A stretch of DNA of 64,000 nucleotides from contig NZ_RJVB01000002.1 of the NCBI RefSeq assembly GCF_003751505.1, positions 651,480 to 715,479 of the forward strand. The letters are read 5' to 3'. The first letter of the stretch is position 1. Each line of letters opens with the position of its first letter. Source of the stretch: Erwinia sp. JUb26. Lineage in GTDB: Bacteria; Pseudomonadota; Gammaproteobacteria; Enterobacterales; Enterobacteriaceae. Below, piece by piece: positions 1-12,615 of this stretch. The notes beneath the pieces were generated by a model. It was given only the letters and a program-made list of their open reading frames with translations. It did no database searches and had not been told where the DNA came from. The position numbers and the translations under genes were made by a program.

Positions 1-1176
1 CGCCAGCCCTGCCCGGTTCCCCAACAGCTTGGGCAGGCCAAAATGCATCAGCACCAAAAAGAGGGCAACCACCAGGGCCGAGAGTATGCCTTCAACCAGC
101 AGCCAGACACTCAGCGCAATCTGCCAGCGCCGCAGCGTCTGGAAAACCAGGTTGTGTCCGTAGAGATAGAACAGGATCAGCACGCCGCTGAGCGTCAGCA
201 CCGGCCATGTGGGATGGGCCTCGACCGCGCTGCGGTTGATGACCACGCCCCAGAACAGCAGCAGATAAATACCGGCCCAGCTCAGGGCAATGCGCGTTTC
301 CTCAAAGGGCGTTCCCCGAAGGGGGACTTCCTGACTGTACTGCCACACCATCGGGTTGATGCGTTCGGCCAGCTCGGGATAGCGGGAGCACAGCTCGCTC
401 ACCTGTTTATTCATGTCGGCGAGGAAATTGGGGATCAGCCTGGCCCAGAGCGGCAATGTCTCCTCGCTGCCGGTAATCAGCGCCACCATCCGTTTTTTAC
501 GCCAGGAATCCCCGGCGGAATGCAGCAGCGCCTGCCAGCTCGCCCCCACTTCCGTTCGGCGAGCGGCGCGGTTGAGCTGCCAGACCACCCGGCCCGACAG
601 CACGCTGGCGTCATCGTAGCCATCCAGCCCCCAGCCGAGTACGTCCGAAAGATGCATCAACCGCTCGTCGGTCAGCCCCGGCCGGTCAACCAGCGCCTGC
701 GCCAGCTGCTGATGAAACTGCTGCTGCTGCAACAGCGAGCCGTTAGCCGCCACCCGCTGCCAGGTTTCCTCCAGCTGTGCCATCCCACGCTCCGATGCCA
801 ACAGCCGATCCGCCAGCTGGTTGATTTCTTTTATGCTGTAGGCGGGCGGTGGTTGAGGGATATCTTCCGCGTCCTCGTCGGTGATTTCCGTTCCATCACG
901 CGCAGCATCGTCGCCATTTCCGCTGAACTCCACGCCATCATCATTCAGCACCAGCGTTAAGCCCGTTTCCCCAGGCTGAACCTGAAAGCCAAAACCAGCC
1001 AGCTCTCCCGACTCGCTGGCGGCATACCGTTTCGCCTGCTCCCATGCCTCACGCAGCCGCTGATAACCTTCAGGATCGCGATCGGGGCGATGCTGCTTCA
1101 GCTGTCGCACGTAGGCTCGGCGGATCTCGCTCTCGTCGCGGGTCGGATCGATCCCCAGTACGCTCCATTCGTTCAT
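1..1176 (-). CDS. J-domain (DnaJ-like) membrane co-chaperone, partial
   Basis: An open frame of 392 codons starts at 1176 and leaves the window at its left edge, so the C-terminus is missing. Residues 1-50 read as a J-domain (LGIDPT...EIRRAYVRQLKQ then DPEGYQRLREAWEQAKRY). The usual His-Pro-Asp signature is replaced by HRPD (residues 29-32), as I recall for some DjlB/DjlC-type proteins. Residues about 305-390 hold at least three hydrophobic stretches that look like membrane helices. The start lies one base past the stop of the Hsp70 gene at 1178-2875, so the two are almost certainly one transcript. The inferred role is a dedicated membrane-bound partner of that Hsp70. The exact family member is uncertain. 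Confidence 0.8.
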   Translation of the reverse strand, partial: MNEWSVLGIDPTRDESEIRRAYVRQLKQHRPDRDPEGYQRLREAWEQAKRYAASESGELAGFGFQVQPGETGLTLVLNDDGVEFSGNGDDAARDGTEITDEDAEDIPQPPPAYSIKEINQLADRLLASERGMAQLEETWQRVAANGSLLQQQQFHQQLAQALVDRPGLTDERLMHLSDVLGWGLDGYDDASVLSGRVVWQLNRAARRTEVGASWQALLHSAGDSWRKKRMVALITGSEETLPLWARLIPNFLADMNKQVSELCSRYPELAERINPMVWQYSQEVPLRGTPFEETRIALSWAGIYLLLFWGVVINRSAVEAHPTWPVLTLSGVLILFYLYGHNLVFQTLRRWQIALSVWLLVEGILSALVVALFLVLMHFGLPKLLGNRAGLA

Positions 1177-1177
1177 C

Positions 1178-2875
<1,698 letters not shown>

Positions 2876-2913
2876 TCACGCTGTCCTTGTTGTCCCGCCC
2901 GCGCGGGTAAATG

Positions 2914-4605
2914 TTATGCCCAGTGCTTTTTCTTGCTGGTTTTGCCAATGCCCGGATTGCAGCTGTTGGTCGGGTCAAGCTGATGGAAATGCTGCTCGTG
3001 CTCGCTGGAGGCATGATACAGATGGCCGATATTGTGCTCCGCCGGGTACTTCGCGCCGCGCCGATCGAGGTATTCCAGCACTGCGTCCTTAAAGGCCGCA
3101 CCGTCCACGCCGGGCTTCAGAATGTAGTCCTGATGATTGACCAGGCAGAAGAAGTGGCCGCAGCAGGATCCTTCCAGCACCTGCGCCTGAAGTTCCGGCG
3201 GCAGCTGGATCATCCACTGCTCGTCGTTACGCCGCAGCGCCACGTCGAAGGCGATCAGCCGACGGTCGGTGTTAATGCCGTAGTAGTCGCAGTAAAACAC
3301 GGTGCAGGCGCCGACGCCGAAACGCACCAGGAACGCATCGCCCTGCTCCGCTTCCGTACAGTGGAACCAGTCGCCGTTGCGCTCGGCAAAGAACGCGGTC
3401 AGCAGGCGGTTCATCGCGGCGGCTTCTTCGTGCGCCACCTTGATCATCAGATGGTGCTCGTAGCGGCGATGCCACGACAGCAGGCGCGGTGAGATAGTCG
3501 ACGGCGTCAGCCGGTTACCGAGCTGGATCAGCTTATCGATGGTGTTAGCCGGCAGCAGCTTCAGCTGCTTCACCCGCGCATCCCAGCGGGCCTTTTTCTG
3601 CATCAGCCCCGGCAGCGCCGACGGCCCCAGACGCTTAATCGACAGCAGCATATGGCGGGCATAGCGCAGCGTCAGGCGGAAGGCATTACGATGAATGTAT
3701 TCCGCCTGAATCGGTAGCTGTTCAAGGCTTTCAATCAGATAGCGGCGCAGCTCCAGCAGTACCTGCTCATCGTTGGTGCCGATATAGAAGGTGTCTTCCT
3801 GCGGCGTGGCGTCAAAGGTGGCCAGGCGCACGGCGAAGACAATCACCTTTCCGGCGCAGCCCGCGCTGTCGTGCAGATACTGCGGATTGCCGTTAAAGCG
3901 CGTCGGCGTCACGGCATCCACGTCCTTAATCACCGAGGCGTAGTCGTCGGCCCAGATTTTCCCTTCCCAGTCGGTGGCGGTGCCGGTTGCGTAATCGCCG
4001 GATTCCAGCCGGGCAATCATCTGCTCCGGCTCGGTGCCCAGATCGATACCCAGATGGTTCACCAGCTCCAGCCGACCGTCGTCGGTAATGCGGGCAAACA
4101 GAGATTTTTCGGTAAACGCCGGGCCGCGCTGCAATAGCGATCCGCCGGAGTTGTTGCAGATGCCGCCCACGACGGAGGCACCAATGCAGGAGGAACCGAT
4201 CACCGAGTGCGGTTCTTTGCCGTACGGCTTCAGGCTCTCTTCCAGTTCGGTCAGCGTGCTGCCGGGAAACGCCACGATCTGCTGCGCATTATCGATCACC
4301 TGCACCCCTTTGATTTTGCGGGTGCTGATAATGACCACCGGGCGATCGTAATCGTCTCCGTGCGGGGTCGATCCGCCGGTCACGCCGGTATTGGACGCCT
4401 GCATCAGAATAATCACGTCGTTTTGCTGGCAGACTTTAAGCGCCTGCCAGAGCTGAATCAGCGTTGCAGGCAGCACCACGGCCAGCGCGTCACCGTGGCC
4501 CACGCGAAATCCTTTGCAGTAGTACGCTTTCTGATAGCTGTCGGTAATCAGACCGTCGGCACCGACCACCTTGCCAAGCTGTTGTAGGGTATTGGCATGT
4601 TGCAT
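2914..4605 (-). CDS. dld: quinone-dependent D-lactate dehydrogenase
   Basis: The 563-residue protein matches Dld, the FAD enzyme at the inner face of the cytoplasmic membrane that oxidises D-lactate to pyruvate and passes electrons to quinone. Visible marks are the FAD-domain strings ILMQASNTGVTGGSTP and SSCIGASVVGGICNNSGGSL, the family string RGPAFTEKSLFARI, and a C-terminal part with YPAEHNIGHLY and DPTNSCNPGIGKTSKKK. I chose the ATG at 4605 over an in-frame start at 4722 because GGGAGAGG sits just upstream of it and it gives the family length. hscC follows 38 bases downstream in the same direction. Confidence 0.93.
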   Translation of the reverse strand: MQHANTLQQLGKVVGADGLITDSYQKAYYCKGFRVGHGDALAVVLPATLIQLWQALKVCQQNDVIILMQASNTGVTGGSTPHGDDYDRPVVIISTRKIKGVQVIDNAQQIVAFPGSTLTELEESLKPYGKEPHSVIGSSCIGASVVGGICNNSGGSLLQRGPAFTEKSLFARITDDGRLELVNHLGIDLGTEPEQMIARLESGDYATGTATDWEGKIWADDYASVIKDVDAVTPTRFNGNPQYLHDSAGCAGKVIVFAVRLATFDATPQEDTFYIGTNDEQVLLELRRYLIESLEQLPIQAEYIHRNAFRLTLRYARHMLLSIKRLGPSALPGLMQKKARWDARVKQLKLLPANTIDKLIQLGNRLTPSTISPRLLSWHRRYEHHLMIKVAHEEAAAMNRLLTAFFAERNGDWFHCTEAEQGDAFLVRFGVGACTVFYCDYYGINTDRRLIAFDVALRRNDEQWMIQLPPELQAQVLEGSCCGHFFCLVNHQDYILKPGVDGAAFKDAVLEYLDRRGAKYPAEHNIGHLYHASSEHEQHFHQLDPTNSCNPGIGKTSKKKHWA

Positions 4606-5210
4606 AGCGGGTTGACCTCTCCCTGGAAGATTGATGTGCGCAAAGAGTGTACCTGACACTTTTCCGCCAGAGCTAGCACCGATCGACAGAAAATTCCCCG
4701 ATGTATCGGCGAACAAACCCACAGGATTGATAATGATTTCAGCCAGTTCGGTAATTTCAGGGATATCTTCGGTGAAAGCGCGTTATGCAGCGGCGATCGA
4801 CTGGATGACCGGCCGTTCATCCAGAATTAGCGCGACGCATGTTTATTCTGACCGTGGATTATTTTTCCGGAAAAAACGGCAGGAAAGGATGAATAAATAG
4901 TTAGCTTTTTAACTGCCATAGGCAAAGTAATTTTATGCATATTTTATTCACACAAAATGCATAAAATAATTTTTTCCTCTGTTTTTCAGAAACTTGAATG
5001 TGATCAAAAAGTGAATAATTACGAACTATTCTGTGTTGACATTGTTATCCCCCACGGCCAGCATTAGGCCACTCGCTCACCTCCCGCCAGCGGTTCTGGC
5101 CTGAGTGAAGGCCATACGGCGCTGTCCGTTTTCTCGTCGCGTAGTACGCCTGAAACCCGTTTTCATCGGGACGGGATTGCTTTGCCTGCAAAAAATATTG
5201 AGAGGATGCC
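4606..5210. other. intergenic region between divergent dld and the amino acid permease
   Basis: These 605 bases hold no convincing gene. The AT-rich middle (about 4890-5045) probably carries the two divergent promoters. From about 5045 to 5200 the sequence is GC-rich and could fold (GGCCACTC near 5067 against GAGTGAAGGCC near 5104) as a leader of the permease mRNA. I could not match it to a known riboswitch. Confidence 0.5.
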
Positions 5211-6605
5211 ATGTCTGACCAAGCGGATGCGCAGCAAAATCTGCACCGGGGCCTGAGTTCCCGCCATATCCAGCTGATCGCCCTCGGCGGTGCCATCGGA
5301 ACCGGGCTGTTTATGGGGGCCGGTAAAACCATTGCCGTTTCGGGAACCTCCATCCTGATCACCTATGTGGTGGTCGGATTCTTTATGTATATGACCATGC
5401 GGGCGATGGGTGAGCTGCTGCTGACCCGGCTGGACTATCGCTCGTTTGCCGACTTCGTGGCCGACTATCTGGGCCCGAAAGCCAGCTTCTACCTCGGCTG
5501 GTCCTACTGGCTGAGCTGGGTGGTGACCTGCATCGCCGATGTGGTGGTCTGCGGCGGCTACGTGCAGTACTGGCTGCCGGCGCTGTCGCCGTGGATACCG
5601 GCGCTGTCGACGCTGGCGCTGCTGTGCCTGCTCAACCTGCTATCGGTGAAAATGTTCGGCGAGGCCGAGTTCTGGTTTGCGATTATCAAGGTGATCGCCA
5701 TCGTGGCGCTAATCGTTACCGGCGGCTGGATGATCGCCAGCGGCTGGACCTCGCCGGACGGCGTGCAGGCGTCGCTGAGCAACGTCACCAATCCGCAGGT
5801 GTTTATGCCACACGGCATCGTCGGCTTCTTCGCCGGGTTCCAGATCGCTATCTTCTCCTACACCGGGATTGAGCTGCTGGGCACTATGAGCGCCGAAACC
5901 CGCTCGCCGGAGCGGGTGCTGCCGAAGGCGATTAAAGCCATTCCGATGCGCATTATTATTTTCTACGTGCTGTCGATGGTGGTGATTATCGCCGTCACCT
6001 CCTGGCAGCATATTGCGCCGGATACCAGCCCGTTCGTCACCCTGTTTGATAAAGCTGGGCTTCCGGCAGCGGCGGCGATTATCAATTTTGTCGCCCTGAC
6101 CTCGGCGATGTCCTCCGCCAACAGCGGCGTTTACTCCAGTACACGCATGCTCTACGGGCTGTCGGTGGACGATCACGCCCACTGGCAGTTCCGCATTCTG
6201 TCGCGCACCACCTCGATTCCGGTACACAGCCTGCTGTTTACCTGCTTCTGTATGCTGATTGGTACGCTGCTGCTGTTCCTGGTGCCGGACGTAATGACGC
6301 TGTTCACCGTGGTGTCCACGCTGGCGGCCATTCTGGTGATCTACAGCTGGGCGATGATCCTGATTGCCTATCTGGTGTACCGCAAACGTCGCCCGGACCT
6401 GCACCAGCGCTCCACCTTCAAGATGCCGGCGGGCATCGCCATGAGCTGGCTGACGCTGCTATTCTTCCTGTTCTCACTGGTGGTGATGGTGTTTGATGCC
6501 GATACGCTGACGGCGCTGTGTAGCATGCCGCTGTGGTTTATTCTGCTGGAGTGGGTCTGGCGGGTGAAGCAGCGCAAAGCGCAGGTCGAGTCAGAGGCGG
6601 TGTGA
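5211..6605 (+). CDS. CycA-family amino acid permease (D-Ser/D-Ala/Gly type)
   Basis: The 464-residue inner membrane protein belongs to the APC amino acid permeases. The first helix carries the signature HIQLIALGGAIGTGLFMG, followed by AMGELLL, VKMFGEAEFWFA and FFAGFQIAIFSYTGIELLGT, and the whole layout of 12 predicted helices resembles E. coli CycA, which imports D-serine, D-alanine and glycine with protons. Divergence from CycA is enough that the substrate could be another small amino acid. The start has GAGAGGA six bases upstream. A bidirectional terminator separates it from convergent gdhA. Confidence 0.85.
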   Translation: MSDQADAQQNLHRGLSSRHIQLIALGGAIGTGLFMGAGKTIAVSGTSILITYVVVGFFMYMTMRAMGELLLTRLDYRSFADFVADYLGPKASFYLGWSYWLSWVVTCIADVVVCGGYVQYWLPALSPWIPALSTLALLCLLNLLSVKMFGEAEFWFAIIKVIAIVALIVTGGWMIASGWTSPDGVQASLSNVTNPQVFMPHGIVGFFAGFQIAIFSYTGIELLGTMSAETRSPERVLPKAIKAIPMRIIIFYVLSMVVIIAVTSWQHIAPDTSPFVTLFDKAGLPAAAAIINFVALTSAMSSANSGVYSSTRMLYGLSVDDHAHWQFRILSRTTSIPVHSLLFTCFCMLIGTLLLFLVPDVMTLFTVVSTLAAILVIYSWAMILIAYLVYRKRRPDLHQRSTFKMPAGIAMSWLTLLFFLFSLVVMVFDADTLTALCSMPLWFILLEWVWRVKQRKAQVESEAV

Positions 6606-6675
6606 TCGCCTCTGCGGACCAGCCGTGTTCGCTGCCGCTGAAGATAATCACGCGCGTGGCGACAGGCTGCATCAT

Positions 6676-6713
6676 AAAAAAGGCTCTGCCGGATAACCGG
6701 CAGAGCCTTTTTT
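6676..6713. terminator. bidirectional Rho-independent terminator
   Basis: AAAAGGCTCTGCCGG and CCGGCAGAGCCTTTTTT form a 15-bp stem with a 4-base loop and A/T runs on both sides. It sits between the convergent permease and gdhA and can serve both. Confidence 0.9.
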
Positions 6714-6796
6714 GCAGCAGACGGCGTCTCTACTGATGCCGTCTGCTGGTGCCGCCTACGGTGAGCGCTGTGCCCACCGTCTGGCGGCGTATTCGC

Positions 6797-8179
<1,383 letters not shown>

Positions 8180-8820
8180 TTAAGAGTTATATGAATAGCC
8201 AGTGAGGTAATATTGTGCGTCAACGACTATATCACCGCTTTTCAAGCGCACAACAAAAAAGTTTCACCCCTTTAGTCGCTGAAAAACCTATATCGCCCGG
8301 CCGGATTGCGCCCGAATTTCACACCAAGATTTCGCTCAAGGCCCGGCTGGCGTGCTCTGCAAGCGATCGAGCTGAAATCAACCACGCCAATACAAGCCAT
8401 TCAACACCCATCCAAAAAGACCATAATTACATAAGGTTAAGCCAATCTATAAGAAAAAATTATGACGAAGAAATGCTAATTAAAGTTAATCATAAAGACA
8501 CACAGATATTAAAAAAATTGAAATATCACATATTAATTCACATTTTTTGTACTGATATTAAATAACCCAAAATGATTATTTAACCTGACTCCATCATTGC
8601 ACTCAACCCCGTCAATACATGTTCTGTCATTTCCCGATTTTATAAAAAAACGGCCTGAATCTTACCGAATCAATAAATCACCAGCGGCAGTAGCGATACC
8701 GCCGGGGTTCGTAAAACCGATCCGCCTCCCACCTGCACGCTCTCCGCTCTTTTTCACCCGGTAGCGGGGGGCGGCACCCGTCAACCGCTATCCCCCCTCA
8801 CCTCACAGGGTTAAATTAGT

Positions 8821-8834
8821 TGTACATATGTACA
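8821..8834. promoter_or_regulatory. TGTACA palindrome, candidate TetR operator 1
   Basis: TGTACATATGTACA is a perfect 14-bp palindrome about 70 bases before the TonB receptor start. A one-base variant occurs at 13903-13916 before the MFS exporter gene, and flanking bases also match (AGTTGTACA on one strand at both sites). The most likely ligand is the TetR protein at 14021-14575. This is inference from position and symmetry. Confidence 0.65.
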
Positions 8835-8854
8835 CTTTCTTGTTTACTTCTTTT

Positions 8855-8873
8855 AATGAGAATGCATATCATA
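8855..8873 (+). promoter_or_regulatory. Fur box-like site
   Basis: AATGAGAATGCATATCATA matches the 19-bp Fur consensus at about 15 positions by eye. It lies 31 bases before the start of a siderophore-type receptor gene, where Fur repression is expected. Confidence 0.7.
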
Positions 8874-8903
8874 AGCATCCCTATTTAAAAAAGCCCTTGC
8901 CTT

Positions 8904-11111
8904 ATGAAAACCACTACTGATATTGCGATAAAGCCGCTCAGGCTGCTGATACTGATTGCACTATCCGGCATCGTCGCTCCGGCATATTCAGCGGACAGCG
9001 ATAAAGATAAAGAAAAAAAAGAAGATCCCGCTGAAAGCACCTTATTAGTCACCGCCGAAGAGGAGATTAAACAGCAGCCCGGGGTTTCTGTTATTACCTC
9101 AGAAGATATTAATAAACATCCGCCGGTTAACGATCTCTCCGATATTATTCGCAAAATGCCGGGGGTGAATCTCACCGGTAATAGCAGCACCGGTGCCAGA
9201 GGAAACAACCGCCAGATTGATATTCGCGGTATGGGCCCGGAAAACACGCTGATTCTGATTGATGGCAATCCGGTCACCTCCCGCAATGCCATTCGCTATG
9301 CGTGGGACGGCGAACGCGACACGCGCGGCGACAGCAACTGGGTACCGGCTGAAGAAGTTGAGCGTATTGAGGTGATTCGCGGCCCGGCCGCCGCACGCTA
9401 CGGTTCCGGCGCGGCGGGCGGCGTGGTGAACATCATCACCAAGCGGCCAACCAACGCCTGGCACGGTTCGTTGAGCTACTTCCTCAATCAGCCAGAAAGC
9501 AGCAGCGAGGGGAATACCAACCGCACCAACTTCAGCCTCAGCGGTCCGCTAATGGATGAAGCGTTAACCATGAGAATGTACGGCAGCTGGAATAAAACCA
9601 AAGCCGACAGCCCGTCGATTAATGGCACAGATAACAGTTCGGGTTTAACCCCTGCCGGTCGTGAAGGCGTGCGCAATAAAGATATTAACGCCGTACTTTC
9701 CTGGAAGCCGAATAATAATCAGACCATTGATTTCGAAGCGGGCTACAGCCGCCAGGGAAATATCTACGCGGGGGATACTCAATTCAGTCTGGCTTCGGAA
9801 GCCACTCAGGCACTGGCGCAGTCCGGTGCGGAAACCAATAAGCTTTATCGGCAAAATTTCGGCATCACCCACAACGGCATCTGGGACTGGGGCCAGTCCA
9901 AGCTGGCATTCCAGTACGACGGCACGCGCAACAGCCGTCTGGATGAGGGGCTGACCGGGCGAACGGAGGGGTCAATCAAAGATGGGGCCGGTTTTATCAC
10001 CAGCCAGCTGCGTAACTACCGGGTGAACGGCGAGATTAACTTCCCCGTTGACTGGCTGCGGGAGCAGACCGTTACCCTCGGCGCAGAGTGGAATCGCTCA
10101 GAGCTGAATGCGCCAAACTCAGCGCTGCAAACGCTGATTTCCGGCGATGCACTGAGCGGCGTGGCCTCAAGCGGCAGCCATGCGAAATCGCATTCCGACC
10201 TGAGCGGCGTCTATTTCGAAGACAATATTCAGGCCACCGACACCACCCAGCTGATCCCGGGCCTGCGCATGGACTACGACAGCCGCTTTGGCAGCAACTT
10301 CAGCCCCAGCCTGAATCTGTCACAGGCGCTGGGCGAATACTTTACCCTGAAAGCGGGCATTGCCCGGGCGTTCAAAGCGCCAAACCTGTACCAGTCCAGC
10401 CCCGACTACCTGCTTTATTCCCGGGGCAATGGCTGCCCGCTGACCGTGGGCTATGAGCCCTGCTATCTGGCGGGCAACGACGATCTCAAACCGGAGGTCA
10501 GCGTGAATAAAGAGATCGGGCTGGAATTTAATCATCAGGGCTGGGCTGCGGGTATTACGTGGTTCAGAAATGACTATAAAAACAAAATTATCGCCGGGAA
10601 TGATTTCCTTGGCGCCACGAATTCCGGCACCGCCATTCTGCGCTGGGAAAATACCGGCAAAGCGGTGGTGGAAGGTCTGGAAGCCAACGTTACCGTCCCG
10701 GTTAGCGATGCGCTGGATTTCAATACCAACGCCACCTATATGATTACCTCCGAGGATAAAACCACCGGGAATCCGCTGTCGATCATTCCTGAATACACCA
10801 TTAACTCAACCCTCGACTGGAAAATCCGTCAGGACCTGTCGGCGAACGTCAGTTACACCTTCTACGGCCCGCAGAAGCCACGAAAATATGCCGTTAACCA
10901 TACCGAGTTAAATAACGGTCTGGATCAGACGCGCGTGGGGTCGTATGGCCTGGTGGGCTTAAACCTGCAGTATCAGATGACGAAGAACCTCGATCTTAAA
11001 ACCGGCATCAGCAACCTGTTTGATAAAGAAATTAAGCGCCGGGCCGAAGGGGCCTCTACCTATAACGAACCGGGCCGGGCGTATTATTTCGGCGCTACCG
11101 TATCATTCTGA
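8904..11111 (+). CDS. FepA-like TonB-dependent catecholate siderophore receptor
   Basis: The 735-residue protein has a signal peptide (cleavage near APAYSA/DS, residue 30), a TonB box-like string STLLVTAEE, a plug domain with RKMPGVNLTGNSSTGARGNNRQIDIRGMGPENTLILIDG, here cited only as the region at residues 85-125, RGPAAARYGSGAAGGVVNIITKR, and a 22-strand-type barrel ending in aromatic F. Overall it is closest to FepA/BfeA/PirA, the ferric catecholate receptors (FepA is about 746 residues). A charged KDKEKKE stretch between signal and plug is unusual. A Fur-like box and a TGTACA palindrome precede it; a Tat-exported oxidoreductase follows 14 bases downstream. It is probably a paralogue of true FepA with its own ligand. 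Confidence 0.88.
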   Translation: MKTTTDIAIKPLRLLILIALSGIVAPAYSADSDKDKEKKEDPAESTLLVTAEEEIKQQPGVSVITSEDINKHPPVNDLSDIIRKMPGVNLTGNSSTGARGNNRQIDIRGMGPENTLILIDGNPVTSRNAIRYAWDGERDTRGDSNWVPAEEVERIEVIRGPAAARYGSGAAGGVVNIITKRPTNAWHGSLSYFLNQPESSSEGNTNRTNFSLSGPLMDEALTMRMYGSWNKTKADSPSINGTDNSSGLTPAGREGVRNKDINAVLSWKPNNNQTIDFEAGYSRQGNIYAGDTQFSLASEATQALAQSGAETNKLYRQNFGITHNGIWDWGQSKLAFQYDGTRNSRLDEGLTGRTEGSIKDGAGFITSQLRNYRVNGEINFPVDWLREQTVTLGAEWNRSELNAPNSALQTLISGDALSGVASSGSHAKSHSDLSGVYFEDNIQATDTTQLIPGLRMDYDSRFGSNFSPSLNLSQALGEYFTLKAGIARAFKAPNLYQSSPDYLLYSRGNGCPLTVGYEPCYLAGNDDLKPEVSVNKEIGLEFNHQGWAAGITWFRNDYKNKIIAGNDFLGATNSGTAILRWENTGKAVVEGLEANVTVPVSDALDFNTNATYMITSEDKTTGNPLSIIPEYTINSTLDWKIRQDLSANVSYTFYGPQKPRKYAVNHTELNNGLDQTRVGSYGLVGLNLQYQMTKNLDLKTGISNLFDKEIKRRAEGASTYNEPGRAYYFGATVSF

Positions 11112-11125
11112 GGCGAGGAACAGTG

Positions 11126-12568
11126 ATGTCAGTCAGTCGGCGTAAATTTTTAATGGGTGCAGGATGCGGTATTGCCGGTGCAGCGGTGGGCTTTCCGGCG
11201 GGGGTATTTACCGCCTCCCGCCCCGGGTATGTTTCCGCTTTGCAGATCCCACGCGCTCAGGCGGTTTCAACCCAGACGGCGCTACCGGCGGAAGCGGACG
11301 TGGTGGTGATTGGCGGCGGTATCGCCGGGATATCCACGGCGCTGTTCCTCAACGAAAAAAAGCTGAACGTGGTGGTGCTGGAGAAAGGCGTGGTGGCCGG
11401 AGAGCAGTCCAGTCGGGCATTCGGCTGGGTTTATTCCAACCACTGGGATTTGGGCAAGTATGAGTTAGCCAATCAGTCCAAGCGCATCTGGTCAGGTTTT
11501 GCCAGCCGCTTTGATACCGACGTGGGGTTCCGGGCATCGGGCAACTACGTCATGATGCACACCGATGAAGAAATCGCGGAAGCCGAAGCGTGGCTGAAGC
11601 ACGCGCGTGCGCGGGATCCACAGTGCGATGCCCGCATCGTTTCCGGCGCGGCGATGAACGCGGTGATTGCCGGGTCCGGAGACAAATACAAAGCGATGCT
11701 GTTTCAGGCCAGCGACGGAACCGCAGAGCCGGTCTGGTCCGTCTCGCGCATCGCCGAAGGGGCCATGCGCGAAGGGGTGAAAATTATCTCGCCCTGCGCC
11801 GCACGCACCATCGACTACGTAGCGGGCCGGGTTGCGGGCGTCCATACCGAACAGGGCTTTATCAAATGCCAGAATGTGGTACTGGCAGGAGGGGCGTGGT
11901 CAGCGCTGTTCGCCGAGAATGCTGGCTATCATCTGCCGCAGCTGTCGATTGACTCTTCCATGCTGCGCATCAGCAGCGCAGAAGGCACCTTACCGGGTGC
12001 GGGCTACGGCCCTGATTTTGTCTGGCGGCAGATGGCAAACGGTGAAACGTCGATTGGCGTGATGCAGCATATCGCCCCGGTGACCAAAGCCAGCTTTAAA
12101 TACCTGACCGATTTCTTCCCCAGCCTGCGCTATTCATCGGATCTGCTGAAAATAACGTTCACCCGCGATTTCTTCGATTCACTGAATATGAAGTCACGCT
12201 GGTCGGCGCAGGATATTACACCGTTTGAAGAGATCAGAATGCTGTCCGGCAAGGTTGACCACGCGGCAACGCAGGAGGCGCTGGCAAACCTCCGCCGCGC
12301 CTGGCCTGCGTATCAACAGACCACGGTGAAGGAGCAATGGGCCGGTATTATTGATGCCAGTCCGGACTCGACGCCGTATATTTCCGCCGTCGCTAACCGC
12401 AACGATATTTACGTGATAACCGGTTTTTCAGGCAATGGCCTGACGACCGGCCCGGCGGCCGGTCAGATGCTGGCGGAGTTAATGACCGGCGAAAAGACCA
12501 CCTGTAATCCTCATATCTACCGCTTCAACCGCTTCAGCGACGGCTCACCGTTCACCTTCCGCCACTGA
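11126..12568 (+). CDS. Tat-exported FAD-dependent oxidoreductase (DAO family)
   Basis: The protein (480 residues) starts with a twin-arginine signal SRRKFLM followed by a hydrophobic stretch, so it should be folded with FAD in the cytoplasm and exported to the periplasm. The mature part begins with a Rossmann motif VVVIGGGIAGISTALFL, then EQSSRAFGWV, and ends with VITGFSGNGLTTGPAAGQM, the C-terminal FAD contact of the D-amino acid oxidase/GlpD-like family. The ATG at 11126 is chosen over GTG at 11123; GAGGAA lies upstream. It is 14 bases behind the TonB receptor, so it is cotranscribed. Substrate unknown; processing of an imported siderophore, or of an amine released from it, is a guess from context. 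Confidence 0.82.
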   Translation: MSVSRRKFLMGAGCGIAGAAVGFPAGVFTASRPGYVSALQIPRAQAVSTQTALPAEADVVVIGGGIAGISTALFLNEKKLNVVVLEKGVVAGEQSSRAFGWVYSNHWDLGKYELANQSKRIWSGFASRFDTDVGFRASGNYVMMHTDEEIAEAEAWLKHARARDPQCDARIVSGAAMNAVIAGSGDKYKAMLFQASDGTAEPVWSVSRIAEGAMREGVKIISPCAARTIDYVAGRVAGVHTEQGFIKCQNVVLAGGAWSALFAENAGYHLPQLSIDSSMLRISSAEGTLPGAGYGPDFVWRQMANGETSIGVMQHIAPVTKASFKYLTDFFPSLRYSSDLLKITFTRDFFDSLNMKSRWSAQDITPFEEIRMLSGKVDHAATQEALANLRRAWPAYQQTTVKEQWAGIIDASPDSTPYISAVANRNDIYVITGFSGNGLTTGPAAGQMLAELMTGEKTTCNPHIYRFNRFSDGSPFTFRH

Positions 12569-12582
12569 TCCTGCCGGTATTT

Positions 12583-12615
12583 CAGCCCGCACCGCTTCAT
12601 GCGCGGGCTGTTTTT
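12583..12615. terminator. Rho-independent terminator
   Basis: CAGCCCGC and GCGGGCTG form a stem followed by a T run. It ends the receptor-oxidoreductase transcript and overlaps the last codon of the convergent MFS gene. Confidence 0.85.

Noticed and set aside
43-960. 305-codon forward frame at the left edge
   Set aside because: It is the shadow of the leftward J-domain gene, which has the recognisable domain and continues past the window edge.
5045-5200. Possible riboswitch in the leader of the amino acid permease
   Set aside because: Some stems can be drawn, but no glycine or other known riboswitch core could be recognised.
8215-8565. 116-codon frame upstream of the TonB receptor
   Set aside because: No ribosome site, no domain, changing composition along its length; it covers the gdhA promoter region.
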